DNA of 26,100 nt, from positions 1 through 26,100 of the forward strand of contig CAZGKY010000013.1 of the NCBI GenBank assembly GCA_964525625.1. Direction: 5' to 3'. The translations under genes and the position numbers were made by a program. Below the pieces are notes generated by a model, which was not told where the DNA came from, ran no database searches, and saw nothing but the letters and a program-made list of their open reading frames with translations. Every line of letters begins with the position of its first letter. Within the stretch, counting starts at the first letter, position 1. Positions 8,167 through 15,886 of the stretch are shown in pieces. The stretch is from Stramentimicrobium sp964525625 (GTDB lineage Bacteria > Atribacterota > Phoenicimicrobiia > Phoenicimicrobiales > Stramentimicrobiaceae).

Positions 8167-8715
8167 TCAGGGCATACGTGTCCTGGTAATTGGCCAAAAA
8201 ACTATAGAAGCCCTACCTATTATGTTTTTTCTTGGGACAAAACCCCAAAAACGGCTATCACTGCTGTTTATACGATTATCGCCAAGAACAAAATAGGAAT
8301 TTTTCGGAACAGTAATCTCTGGCATTGTTTCAAAGGAAGGGTGTGTTACATAATCCTCTTTTAATCTTTCTCCATTTAGATAGACTACTCCCTTAACTAT
8401 TTTTACTTTATCTCCTTCTACTGCAATAACTCTTTTAATATAGTTGTGATTTTGATCAATAGGCGGCTTAAATATTACAATATCGCCATGTTTGGGATCA
8501 GTTATTCGGTAAACAATCTTATTACAGATTAATCTTTCCCTATTAAACAGAGTATCCTCCATTGAAGCACCTTTAACTACGGTAACCTGTCCAATGAAGG
8601 TAATAATAATAAAGGCAATTATCCCAGCACTTACTACTGTTTCAATAAGTTCACGCCACATTGATTTCACCTTTTTTCCATTTTTCTTATTTAGAAGTGA
8701 ATTGTTTTTTGCCAT
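8167..8715 (-). CDS. lepB: Signal peptidase I
   Basis: This is a 182-residue type I signal peptidase of the short Gram-positive-like form with a single N-terminal membrane anchor (about residues 24-43). The catalytic serine is S51 in GASMEDTL and the general-base lysine is K94 in YIKRVIAVEGD. The last conserved box, GDNRINSSDSRFWGFV, is intact. It cleaves signal peptides from exported proteins at the outer face of the cytoplasmic membrane. GAGGAG lies about 6 bp before the ATG. A strong extended -10 promoter lies 45 bp upstream. The exported protein encoded just downstream is a possible co-expressed substrate, though lepB is normally a general housekeeping enzyme. Confidence 0.95.
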   Translation of the reverse strand: MAKNNSLLNKKNGKKVKSMWRELIETVVSAGIIAFIIITFIGQVTVVKGASMEDTLFNRERLICNKIVYRITDPKHGDIVIFKPPIDQNHNYIKRVIAVEGDKVKIVKGVVYLNGERLKEDYVTHPSFETMPEITVPKNSYFVLGDNRINSSDSRFWGFVPRKNIIGRASIVFWPITRTRMP

Positions 8716-8759
8716 AGTTCTCCTCTTTTCCTTTGTTTTTCAATTTTCTACACACTAAA

Positions 8760-8787
8760 ATTATACCATATCTATGTATTTTGCAAG
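8760..8787 (-). promoter_or_regulatory. Predicted promoter for lepB (extended -10)
   Basis: Read on the - strand, TGGTATAAT gives a perfect -10 hexamer (complement of 8760-8765) with the TGn extension. A TTGCAA/CTTGCA element lies 15-16 bp upstream. This is the only good promoter between the two divergent genes facing lepB. Confidence 0.6.
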
Positions 8788-8798
8788 TAAGAAAAAAT

Positions 8799-8828
8799 TT
8801 TACCAGAAGTAATAAATTGGGTTATAAT
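8799..8828 (+). promoter_or_regulatory. Predicted promoter for the HAD phosphatase gene
   Basis: TATAAT at 8823-8828 is a perfect -10. The best -35 is a weak TTTACC at 8799-8804 with an 18-bp spacer. Transcription would start near 8835, only about 25-55 bases before the candidate start codons. Confidence 0.5.
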
Positions 8829-8859
8829 ACAGGTTGTAATAAGAATATTGCTTGGAATT

Positions 8860-9570
8860 ATGGAATTGAAAAAGAGGAGGAATAATAATATTAGTGCCAT
8901 TATCTTCGATCTTGATGATACCTTAATAAAGACTTCCAAGATTTATAACCATGCTCGATATCAGTTTGCTAAGCTAATGTCTGAGTTGGGATTTTCTGGT
9001 CAGGAAGTTTTGGAAAAACTCGATGAAATTGATATAGGTCATATTACTGAGCAGGGTTTTGCCAAAGAAAGATATCCTTTGAGTCTGGTGAAGACCTACC
9101 ATTATTTTTGCCAGAAGTTTGGTAAGAAAATTGAAGTGCAAAGAGAAAAAGAAATTACCAGTATTGGCTGGCAGGTTTTTCAACAAATTCCGGAATTAGT
9201 TGAAGGAGTTGATTTGGTATTGACCAATCTTAAAAATCGTTATCACTTAATCCTGGCCACACTAGGTGATCCGGAAATTCAGCAACAAAAAATTATTCAA
9301 ACTGGCTTGAAAAATTATTTTAATGCTATTTATGTCTTGAATTACAAGACTGCCGAAGAGTATTTACAGATTCTCAAGAACCATGATTTAAAGAAAGAAG
9401 AGACCTGGATTATTGGCAACAGCGTCAGATCTGATCTGAATCCCGGATTACAGTTGGGATTGAACTGTATACTGATACCGGCCAGTACTTGGAAATATGA
9501 AGAGGAAAAACCAATTTCTACTCAATTTATCCAATTGAATTCTCTCATAGAAGTATTGACTTATTTATAG
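8860..9570 (+). CDS. HAD superfamily hydrolase (class IA-like phosphatase)
   Basis: The protein is about 226-236 residues depending on the start. Motif I is IIFDLDDTLIKTS, with both catalytic Asp residues. Motif II is ILATLGDPE. The Lys of motif III is probably in NYKTAEEY. Motif IV is IIGNSVRSDLNPG, in which Asn replaces the usual first Asp but the later D is kept; the GNSxxSDxNP form recurs in a known subgroup of HAD phosphatases. The helical cap lies between motifs I and II. The start is uncertain: ATG 8860 has no SD, whereas GAGGAGG at 8874-8880 sits 9 bp before an in-frame ATT at 8890, which would begin the protein right at SAIIFDLDDT. The substrate is unknown. Confidence 0.85.
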   Translation: MELKKRRNNNISAIIFDLDDTLIKTSKIYNHARYQFAKLMSELGFSGQEVLEKLDEIDIGHITEQGFAKERYPLSLVKTYHYFCQKFGKKIEVQREKEITSIGWQVFQQIPELVEGVDLVLTNLKNRYHLILATLGDPEIQQQKIIQTGLKNYFNAIYVLNYKTAEEYLQILKNHDLKKEETWIIGNSVRSDLNPGLQLGLNCILIPASTWKYEEEKPISTQFIQLNSLIEVLTYL

Positions 9571-9773
9571 TAAAAAATGTAATAAATAAAATAATTATTT
9601 AATAATATATAGCAGTGATTAGCTGACAATAAATTATGTTAAGTAATTTAAGAAACTTTAAGTGTGAGTGTTTGCGTAAGATGGTCGTATCTTGATTAAA
9701 GTAATCCTGTCTAGGGCTGAATTGGTATGCACTATATTTTATACGGAATAAGCTTATGCGGGAAGATCAGTAT

Positions 9774-9812
9774 GAGATTGCCACACACTGCCTAAGCAGT
9801 GTTCGCAATGAC
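9774..9812 (-). repeat. REP-like hairpin unit, inverted copy
   Basis: Read on the - strand this begins GTCATTGCG and ends GCAATCTC, like the direct units. On the + strand CACTGC (9785-9790) and GCAGTG (9796-9801) form a perfect inner stem, with ATTGC/GCAAT as the outer stem, so the hairpin is kept although the inner bases differ. Confidence 0.7.
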
Positions 9813-10151
9813 TTTGAAGTTCATAGTTTTTAGTTTATGGTTTATAAGTATATAGTATATATAGTATGTAGTAATTAGTTTTTGTGGGTAAAATTGAGAG
9901 CAGTGTGGTTTATAGTTGATAGTTTTTAGTTTTAAGTTTTTAGTTCATAGTTCATAGTTTTTAGTTCATAGTTTTTAGTGGAATATTTTTTGGGTGTAAT
10001 GGTTTTCTATTAATGTACGCAATACTAGATACGAACGACTAGTGACTAACAACTAAATACTTTATACGATATACATTATACCGATATACTTTTATACTGA
10101 AATTAATAATGCACCATGAATTATGCATGACTCACAATGCACAACGAATTT

Positions 10152-10185
10152 GTCATTGCGAGGCGCGTAGCACCGAAGCAATCTC
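10152..10185 (+). repeat. REP-like hairpin unit, copy B1
   Basis: This has the same GTCATTGCGAGG ... GCAATCTC unit as at 4470 and 10337, with a few changes in the centre (GCACCGAAGC). About 60 bp of flanking similarity (CACTTCTACCCAAG and beyond) continues to about 10240. Confidence 0.8.
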
Positions 10186-10336
10186 ATCCACTTCTACCCA
10201 AGAAAATTTAAATCAGAAACTAATGTTGTAAATTTATACTAAATACCAACGACCAACGACTAACAATACACGACGTACCACGAAATACTATATACTAACA
10301 ACTAAATACTAAATACCAACGACTAACAACGAATTT

Positions 10337-10370
10337 GTCATTGCGAGGCGCGTAGCGCTGAGGCAATCTC
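10337..10370 (+). repeat. REP-like hairpin unit, copy B2
   Basis: This unit differs from copy A at 4470-4503 by only two bases. It is embedded in the long near-identical segment shared by the two islands, 185 bp after copy B1. Confidence 0.8.
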
Positions 10371-10663
10371 ATCCACTTCTACCCAAGTGAATTTAAATTG
10401 AAAACCAAAAGTTGTAAATTATTTTACTTCCAAAATCAATTACTGGCGACCAATACCTGATGACTAAATTAACGTTATACGCTATACTTAATAAGGTATA
10501 CTTATTGTCAATGATAGCGCAATACGCGCAACGCAATACCAAATACCAACGACTAAATACCAACGACTAAATACTTTATACTGATATACCGCTATACTGG
10601 TATACTGATAAACTCAAAAAAAGGGGTTTGCAAGGGAATTTTATTCCCAGGATTGTCTTATAT

Positions 10664-11575
10664 ATGAAAAAATATCCGTCTTATCTTAATATTAGTGAAA
10701 TTCAATTTCAAAAACGCATTAAAGATGCTTATCGTATTCTGCAATCCTGCCGCATCTGTCCGCATAGTTGTGGCGTAAATCGTATTGCTGGCCAGAAGGG
10801 GCTGTGTCGTTCAACCGCTCAGGTCAGGGTCTCCAGCTATAACGCTCATTTTGGAGAGGAACCACCCATCTCTGGAGTTAATGGTTCAGGGACAATCTTT
10901 TTTACCAATTGCACTCTCCGCTGTGTCTATTGCCAAAATTATCCTATTAGTCAACTGGGAAATGGTAATCCCATTTCTATTTCTCGATTATCTAAAATGA
11001 TGCTGGAATTACAAAAAAGGGGTTGCCACAATATTAATCTGGTAACCCCAACTCATTTTGTTCCACAAATCATCGCGGCGATTGGGCAATCCAGAAAAAG
11101 GGGTCTTTCTATACCAATAGTATATAATAGTAGCGGTTATGAATCGGTGACTACTTTAAAGTTATTACAGGGGATTATAGATATTTATCTTCCTGATGCC
11201 AAATATGCTGATAATGATATAGCCCAGAAATATTCCGGAGCAAAAAATTATTTTCTAGTATTAAAAGATGCCTTACAGGAGATGTACCGACAGGTTGGTG
11301 ATTTAAAGATAGATCAAAATGGGGTAGCTCTTTCCGGGTTGATAATTCGCCATTTAGTGTTACCAAATAATCTAGCCGGTACCGACCAGATTTTACCTTG
11401 GATTGCCCAAAATATATCTCGTGGAACCTATATTAGTTTAATGGCGCAATACTTTCCTACCTTTAAGGCTATGAATTATCCAGAGCTATCGCGCAGGATT
11501 AGCAGTAAAGAATATCAAAAAGCAAAGGTCATCTTTGAACAATGTGGATTACAAAATGGCTGGCAGCAAGAATAA
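10664..11575 (+). CDS. Radical SAM protein, PflX/PflA-like (COG1313 type)
   Basis: The protein is 303 residues from ATG 10664. A TTG at 10628 is in frame, but its only SD-like sequence is one base away. The radical SAM cluster motif is CTLRCVYCQNY (C83, C87, C90; Cx3Cx2C), which holds the 4Fe-4S cluster that cleaves S-adenosylmethionine. An additional N-terminal cysteine set (CRICPHSCGVNR ... GLC) resembles the extra Fe-S site of PflX-like activase homologues. These proteins resemble pyruvate formate-lyase activating enzyme, but their targets are mostly unknown and no glycyl radical enzyme is encoded nearby. The usual setting is anaerobic or microaerobic metabolism. GGGAATTTTATTCCC at 10634-10648, just before the start, is a small perfect inverted repeat. 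Confidence 0.88.
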   Translation: MKKYPSYLNISEIQFQKRIKDAYRILQSCRICPHSCGVNRIAGQKGLCRSTAQVRVSSYNAHFGEEPPISGVNGSGTIFFTNCTLRCVYCQNYPISQLGNGNPISISRLSKMMLELQKRGCHNINLVTPTHFVPQIIAAIGQSRKRGLSIPIVYNSSGYESVTTLKLLQGIIDIYLPDAKYADNDIAQKYSGAKNYFLVLKDALQEMYRQVGDLKIDQNGVALSGLIIRHLVLPNNLAGTDQILPWIAQNISRGTYISLMAQYFPTFKAMNYPELSRRISSKEYQKAKVIFEQCGLQNGWQQE

Positions 11576-11650
11576 AGAATAGATAGGGAAATTAAAATTA
11601 TTTTAAAAATACTGATAAAGGGGTAAATAGAAAGAGATCGGATTAAAAAT

Positions 11651-12583
11651 ATGGTCCATAAAATCAATAAAATAAATAGAATCAATAGAAAAAATATTAC
11701 CTTAACAGCAGAAATAACCCTATTGGGAGTAGTAATTATTTGGGGTTACACTTTTCCGCTGATAAAGAATATACTGGAGACTATTCCCCCCTTTACCTTT
11801 TTAGCCTATCGCTTTTTTCTGGCTTCTACCGTTATTTTTTTAATTTTTCAGAATCAATTAAAAAATATCAGCTTGCAGACTATTACTAAAGGATTTTGGG
11901 TGGGGCTATTTTTATTTCTCGGTTATTTTGGGCAGACGGTGGGAACCCAATTTACTACAGCTACTAAGACGGCTTTCCTTACTGGTTTTTCAGTCATTTT
12001 GGTTCCCATTTTTGCTTTTTTCTGGGTTAGAGAAAGAATTAGAACTAATTCCATAATTGGGGTCATTCTGGCTATGTTCGGTCTCTGGTTAATGAATTTT
12101 AAGGGGGCACTAGATTATGTAAATAGAGGAGATTTCCTTGTTTTCCTGGGGGCGGTGGGATTTGCTCTTTATATTATAGCAGTGCATATTTACACCAAAA
12201 GATATGATTATGTCCAATTAGTGTTTATACAATTAATCACTGTTTACCTCCTGTCTTTTTTCCTATCAATCTTATTTGAACGTCAAGCCTTACATTTTTC
12301 TTATCGGTTTCCAGTATTTTGGGCAATTGTAGTAACCGGTTTGTTTGCTACTGCTCTTGCCTTTTACCTGCAAAATCGATTTCAACGTTATTCCAGTCCT
12401 ACTAAGATTGCCATTATTTTCTCTACTGAACCAGTCTTTGGAGCTATCTTTTCCTACTTGCTTTTAGGGGAAACTATTGGTCTATTTGGAATAATGGGCG
12501 GAATAGCAATTTTTGCTGGTATGTTTATTGCCCAGTTAGAAAAGGATGAGAGAAACATAGATTTTATCGCTAAAGAGAGATAA
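11651..12583 (+). CDS. EamA/DMT family permease
   Basis: This 310-residue, strongly hydrophobic protein has about ten membrane helices arranged as two EamA halves. The first half begins LLGVVIIWGYTFPLIKNIL and the second contains FALYIIAVHIYTK and, near the end, STEPVFGAIFSYLLLGE, the typical second-repeat signature. Members of the drug/metabolite transporter superfamily export amino acids, nucleotides or drugs; the substrate cannot be read from sequence. The N-terminus is basic and Asn/Lys/Ile-rich. It lies 75 bp after the radical SAM gene and 25 bp before the nitroreductase, on the same strand, so it may be part of one transcript. Confidence 0.9.
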   Translation: MVHKINKINRINRKNITLTAEITLLGVVIIWGYTFPLIKNILETIPPFTFLAYRFFLASTVIFLIFQNQLKNISLQTITKGFWVGLFLFLGYFGQTVGTQFTTATKTAFLTGFSVILVPIFAFFWVRERIRTNSIIGVILAMFGLWLMNFKGALDYVNRGDFLVFLGAVGFALYIIAVHIYTKRYDYVQLVFIQLITVYLLSFFLSILFERQALHFSYRFPVFWAIVVTGLFATALAFYLQNRFQRYSSPTKIAIIFSTEPVFGAIFSYLLLGETIGLFGIMGGIAIFAGMFIAQLEKDERNIDFIAKER

Positions 12584-12608
12584 AAATTTTTAATTAGTGA
12601 GGTATTAT

Positions 12609-13121
12609 ATGATTTTAGAAGAGATAAAAAATAGAAGAAGTATTAGAAATTACTTAGCTAAGGAGATACCAGAAGAAATATTGACTGAAGTGCTGGAAGC
12701 AGCCAGATGGGCGCCATCGGCTAGTAATCGGCAGCCTTGGAAGTTTGTTATTATAAAGGATAAAGAGTTAAGGCAACAGATAAAACAGGCAGCTGGAGGT
12801 CAAAGTTTTGTGGGGGAAGCACCAGTAGTAATTGCTGGTTGTGCTACCAATGTTAATCATATTATGCCTAATGGTGTTCATTCCTATCCTGTGGATTTGG
12901 CTATTGCCTTAGATCATTTAAGCCTGCAGGCAGTAAGGGCGGGATTGGGAACCTGTTGGGTGGGGGCTTTTAATCAAGATCGAGTGAGAGAGATTTTGCG
13001 TATTCCTAAAAAGGTAATAGTAGTCTGTCTTATGACTATCGGATATCCCGCTAGTACTGGATTAAAAAGTAGTAGAAAACCTAAAGAAGATATTATCTGT
13101 TATAATTACTATGAAGAATAA
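12609..13121 (+). CDS. Nitroreductase family flavoprotein
   Basis: The protein is 170 residues from the ATG at 12609, chosen because GAGGT (12599-12603) lies 5 bp upstream; an in-frame GTG four codons earlier lacks an SD. N-terminal RRSIRNY and WAPSASNRQPWKF are the FMN-contacting signatures of the family, and GLGTCWVGAF is the second conserved stretch. Members bind FMN and use NAD(P)H to reduce nitroaromatics, quinones or flavins, or carry out specialised reactions. At this length it is one of the small single-domain forms that dimerise. The physiological substrate is unknown. Confidence 0.9.
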   Translation: MILEEIKNRRSIRNYLAKEIPEEILTEVLEAARWAPSASNRQPWKFVIIKDKELRQQIKQAAGGQSFVGEAPVVIAGCATNVNHIMPNGVHSYPVDLAIALDHLSLQAVRAGLGTCWVGAFNQDRVREILRIPKKVIVVCLMTIGYPASTGLKSSRKPKEDIICYNYYEE

Positions 13122-13179
13122 TTTGTTTGTTAAAATTATATAATTACTTGGTTACTCAGGGGAGGATAAAAATATTACT

Positions 13180-13992
13180 ATGCTTAATTTTTTCTCTCTT
13201 TTTCATCCCCTTATACAAGCTTTGCTTGCTGGAATATTTACCTGGGGTATGACTACACTTGGTGCTGGTACTGTCTTCTTAACCAGGGGAGTAAATAGAA
13301 AATTACTGGATACTATGCTTGGCTTTGCCGCAGGAGTGATGATAGCAGCAAGTTACTGGTCTCTCTTAGCCCCGGCTATTGCTATGAGCGAAGGGGGTTC
13401 TCTTCCCAGTTGGGTACCGGCTGCCCTTGGTTTTTTACTTGGAGCTATTTTTCTTAGATTAATTGATGCAGTATTACCTCATCTTCATCTCGATTTATCA
13501 ATAAAAGAAGCCGAAGGAGTCTCTACTACCTGGCAGAGGAGTACTCTGCTTATACTGGCGGTCACTCTACACAATATCCCGGAAGGATTGGCGGTAGGGG
13601 TGGCTTTTGGAGCAGTTGCTTCTGGTTTGTCTACTTCTACCCTTAGTGGGGCTATGGCGTTAGCAATTGGTATTGGAATACAGAATTTTCCGGAAGGTAT
13701 GGCTATCTCCCTACCATTAAGAAGGGAAGGGCTATCCAAGCGAAAGAGCTTCTGGTATGGTCAGCTTTCTGGTATAGTAGAACCAATCTTTTGTATGATT
13801 GGGGCTTCCGCAGTCTTAATTGCTCGCTCTATTCTTCCTTATGCCCTGGCCTTTGCTGCAGGAGCTATGATATTTGTAGTGGTAGAGGAGTTAATACCTG
13901 AATCTCAGCAAAGGGGCCATTCCGATCTAGCAACTATGGGAGTAATAATTGGATTTATTATCATGATGGTCCTGGATGTTTCCTTAGGATAA
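13180..13992 (+). CDS. ZIP family divalent metal transporter
   Basis: This is a 270-residue membrane protein with about eight helices. The metal-binding helices are clear: LHNIPEGLAVG (TM4) and IQNFPEGMAIS (TM5) carry the conserved His/Asn/Glu pattern of ZIP zinc and iron transporters. A His-containing loop (PHLHLD) lies before TM4, where ZIP proteins often hold a regulatory metal site. The expected role is import of zinc or another divalent cation across the inner membrane. GGGGAGG at 13159-13165 is a strong SD but lies 14 bp before the ATG; an in-frame ATT at 13174 is 8 bp away, so the true start may be two codons earlier. Confidence 0.9.
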   Translation: MLNFFSLFHPLIQALLAGIFTWGMTTLGAGTVFLTRGVNRKLLDTMLGFAAGVMIAASYWSLLAPAIAMSEGGSLPSWVPAALGFLLGAIFLRLIDAVLPHLHLDLSIKEAEGVSTTWQRSTLLILAVTLHNIPEGLAVGVAFGAVASGLSTSTLSGAMALAIGIGIQNFPEGMAISLPLRREGLSKRKSFWYGQLSGIVEPIFCMIGASAVLIARSILPYALAFAAGAMIFVVVEELIPESQQRGHSDLATMGVIIGFIIMMVLDVSLG

Positions 13993-14079
13993 TTCGGATA
14001 ACCTACTCTATTTCTAAATGGAACAGCAGAAACGGTTCCTTGTGTTAGCCCCCTTGTTTTATTATTTTACTTATGTAAA

Positions 14080-14107
14080 TTGATTATTTTTTGTAATGAT
14101 ATATAAT
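14080..14107 (+). promoter_or_regulatory. Predicted promoter of the GntR-tdh-kbl module
   Basis: TTGATT (14080-14085), a 16-bp spacer and TATAAT (14102-14107) form a good sigma-A-type promoter. A perfect 14-bp palindrome (AAAAATATATTTTT, 14117-14130) lies over the expected start of transcription and could be an operator, though AT-rich palindromes arise easily by chance. Confidence 0.55.
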
Positions 14108-14151
14108 TGAAATAAGAAAAATATATTTTTAATATATAAAGGATATGTTAA

Positions 14152-14784
14152 GTGAAAAGAATTGATATTTTCCATGAGTTGAAAAGAAGAATTGTCTTTT
14201 TTGATTACAAGCCACGTCAGATGCTTAATATTAAAGACCTCTCTAAAGAGTTTGGGGTCAGTGCCATTCCTATAAGGGAAGCTCTCATTCGATTGGAAGA
14301 GGAAAAACTAATTAATATTATTCCCAATAATGGTGCTTATGTCAGTGACTTGAGTTTTCAGGAATTAAAGGATGTTTTTGAGGTAAGATTGTTTCTCCTG
14401 GGAATGGTAGGCAAACTGGCCGTCAAAAGGGCGAAGGAAGATGAGATTACTGAAATGAAAACCCTGGCTGAAAAGATGAAAAAGGAGAAGGACAGAAAGA
14501 AAATCATTCAACTTGATGCTCAGTTTCATGATTTATTAAACAAATCAACCGGAAACGAAGTACTGGCAGATACCCTGGAAAAACTTAGAAATAGATTGGG
14601 ACGTCTCTGGTATCTGGCGGAAAAGTCAGAGAGTTATTCTTTACAAATTCCTCAGGAGATAGAAAGTCTAATTAAAGCCCTGGAGGATCGAGATGGGGAA
14701 AGATGTAAACAAATATTACAGGAACATGCTATTCATTTTATAGAAACAATTAAGATCAATCTATTTAATGGTTATCCAGTATAA
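14152..14784 (+). CDS. GntR family transcriptional regulator, FadR/FCD subfamily
   Basis: The 210-residue protein has an N-terminal winged helix-turn-helix (LNIKDLSKEFGVSAIPIREALIRLEEEKLI, roughly residues 24-53), the hallmark of GntR proteins, and an all-helical FCD effector domain. The start is a GTG with AAAGGA 8 bp upstream. In FCD domains one Asp and three His usually hold a metal. The Asp and first His are present (DAQFHDLL) and the last His is present (EHAIHF). The helix that normally reads EHRxIxxAI reads EIESLIKAL, so one ligand seems missing. It precedes threonine dehydrogenase and kbl by 59 bp and is the natural candidate to control threonine breakdown. Confidence 0.9.
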   Translation: MKRIDIFHELKRRIVFFDYKPRQMLNIKDLSKEFGVSAIPIREALIRLEEEKLINIIPNNGAYVSDLSFQELKDVFEVRLFLLGMVGKLAVKRAKEDEITEMKTLAEKMKKEKDRKKIIQLDAQFHDLLNKSTGNEVLADTLEKLRNRLGRLWYLAEKSESYSLQIPQEIESLIKALEDRDGERCKQILQEHAIHFIETIKINLFNGYPV

Positions 14785-14843
14785 GTGATTTTATTATTGA
14801 GAAATATTATTTTTTCTTTGATAAATTCAAGAAAGGAAATTTT

Positions 14844-15809
14844 ATGAAAAATATATTGGTAATCGGTGCCACTGGACAGATTGGTTCTGAATTAACCCTG
14901 GCTTTGCGCAAAAATTATGGTTCAACACAGGTAGTTGCTGGTATTCATCCCAGTAAGCCTCCCTCTGGAAAGCTAAAAGAATCTGGTCCCTTTGTGGAAA
15001 TAGAATGTTTGGATATTAATTCTCTAATTAACTCTGTTCAAAAATTTAAAATTGATACCATTTACCATCTGGCAGCCATACTTTCAGCAACTGCTGAGAA
15101 GAATCCTAAGTTAGCCTGGGATATTAATATACAGGGCTTGATTAATGTCCTGGAAGTGGCAAAATCATATCAATGTGCCGTCTTCTTTCCCAGTTCCATA
15201 GGTGTGTTCGGTAAGAGTACTCCCAAAGATAAGACTCCTCAAGATACCATTCAAAGACCCTCAACTATCTATGGTATTACAAAATTAACCGGTGAATTAC
15301 TCTGTGATTACTATTATCAGAAATATAATCTTGATGTACGTGGAGTTCGTTACCCGGGTTTAGTCTCTTATGAAACACTTCCTGGTGGAGGGACTACTGA
15401 TTATGCTGTGGAGATATTTTATGAAGCCCTTACTCGTCAATATTACAATTGCCCCTTAAGAGAAGATACCTATTTAGATATGATGTATATGCCTGATGCT
15501 ATAAAGGCTGCCTTACAGCTTATGGAAACAGAGAGCAGTCGTCTACTACATCGCAATGCCTATAATATAACTGCTATGAGTTTTTCTCCCAGAGACCTTT
15601 ATGTAGAAATAAAGAAATGGATACCTGAATTTAAGATAAGTTACCATATAGATCCGGTAAGACAGGCTATTGCTGATTCCTGGCCCAACAGTATGGATGA
15701 TCAGGTAGCTCGTCAGGAATGGGGCTGGCAACCGGATTATGATCTACCCAGTATGACTGAAGATATGATTAGAAAGTTGAAGAAGAAGATAATAAGAGAT
15801 AACAAGTAA
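14844..15809 (+). CDS. NAD-dependent L-threonine 3-dehydrogenase, SDR type
   Basis: This is a 321-residue extended short-chain dehydrogenase. The N-terminal GATGQIGSE is the Rossmann nucleotide loop, and YGITKLTGE contains the catalytic Tyr-Lys pair with Ser in FPSSIGVFG. The segment VRYPGLVSYETLPGGGTTDYAVEIFYEAL is characteristic of SDR-type threonine dehydrogenases, as opposed to other NAD-dependent epimerases. The reaction oxidises L-threonine to 2-amino-3-ketobutyrate with NAD. The next gene encodes the enzyme that consumes that unstable product, which strongly supports the assignment. AAAGGAA lies about 6 bp before the ATG. A sugar epimerase is the alternative but fits the context less well. 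Confidence 0.88.
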   Translation: MKNILVIGATGQIGSELTLALRKNYGSTQVVAGIHPSKPPSGKLKESGPFVEIECLDINSLINSVQKFKIDTIYHLAAILSATAEKNPKLAWDINIQGLINVLEVAKSYQCAVFFPSSIGVFGKSTPKDKTPQDTIQRPSTIYGITKLTGELLCDYYYQKYNLDVRGVRYPGLVSYETLPGGGTTDYAVEIFYEALTRQYYNCPLREDTYLDMMYMPDAIKAALQLMETESSRLLHRNAYNITAMSFSPRDLYVEIKKWIPEFKISYHIDPVRQAIADSWPNSMDDQVARQEWGWQPDYDLPSMTEDMIRKLKKKIIRDNK

Positions 15810-15886
15810 TACTAATATAAAATTATAAAATTAAATAAGTATGGTAGGTAAGGAAGATTGAAAGATAGGGATTGGAGGTACCAACA

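Larger units (their letters stand above)
9571..10627 (+). repeat. Intergenic repeat island B (larger copy of island A)
   Basis: This stretch of about 1.06 kb has no convincing gene. The first 200 bp are unremarkable AT-rich DNA. An inverted REP-like unit lies at 9774-9812. From about 9820 to 10010 the left block of island A recurs (shared AATTGAGAGCAGT at 9892 and 4246). Two direct REP-like units lie at 10152-10185 and 10337-10370. The part from 10334 to 10553 is almost identical to 4467-4686. Degenerate ACCAACGACTAAAT-like repeats are scattered at 10030-10060, 10244-10330 and 10542-10575. Compared with island A, B carries about 220 extra bp that include the extra REP unit. Confidence 0.85.

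Noticed and set aside
10144..10575. CRISPR-like array in repeat island B
   Set aside because: The repeats vary in sequence and spacing, there are no uniform spacers, and no cas gene is present.
14020..14039. Terminator after the ZIP gene (GGAAC ... GTTCC)
   Set aside because: The stem has only five pairs and is not followed by a U-run.
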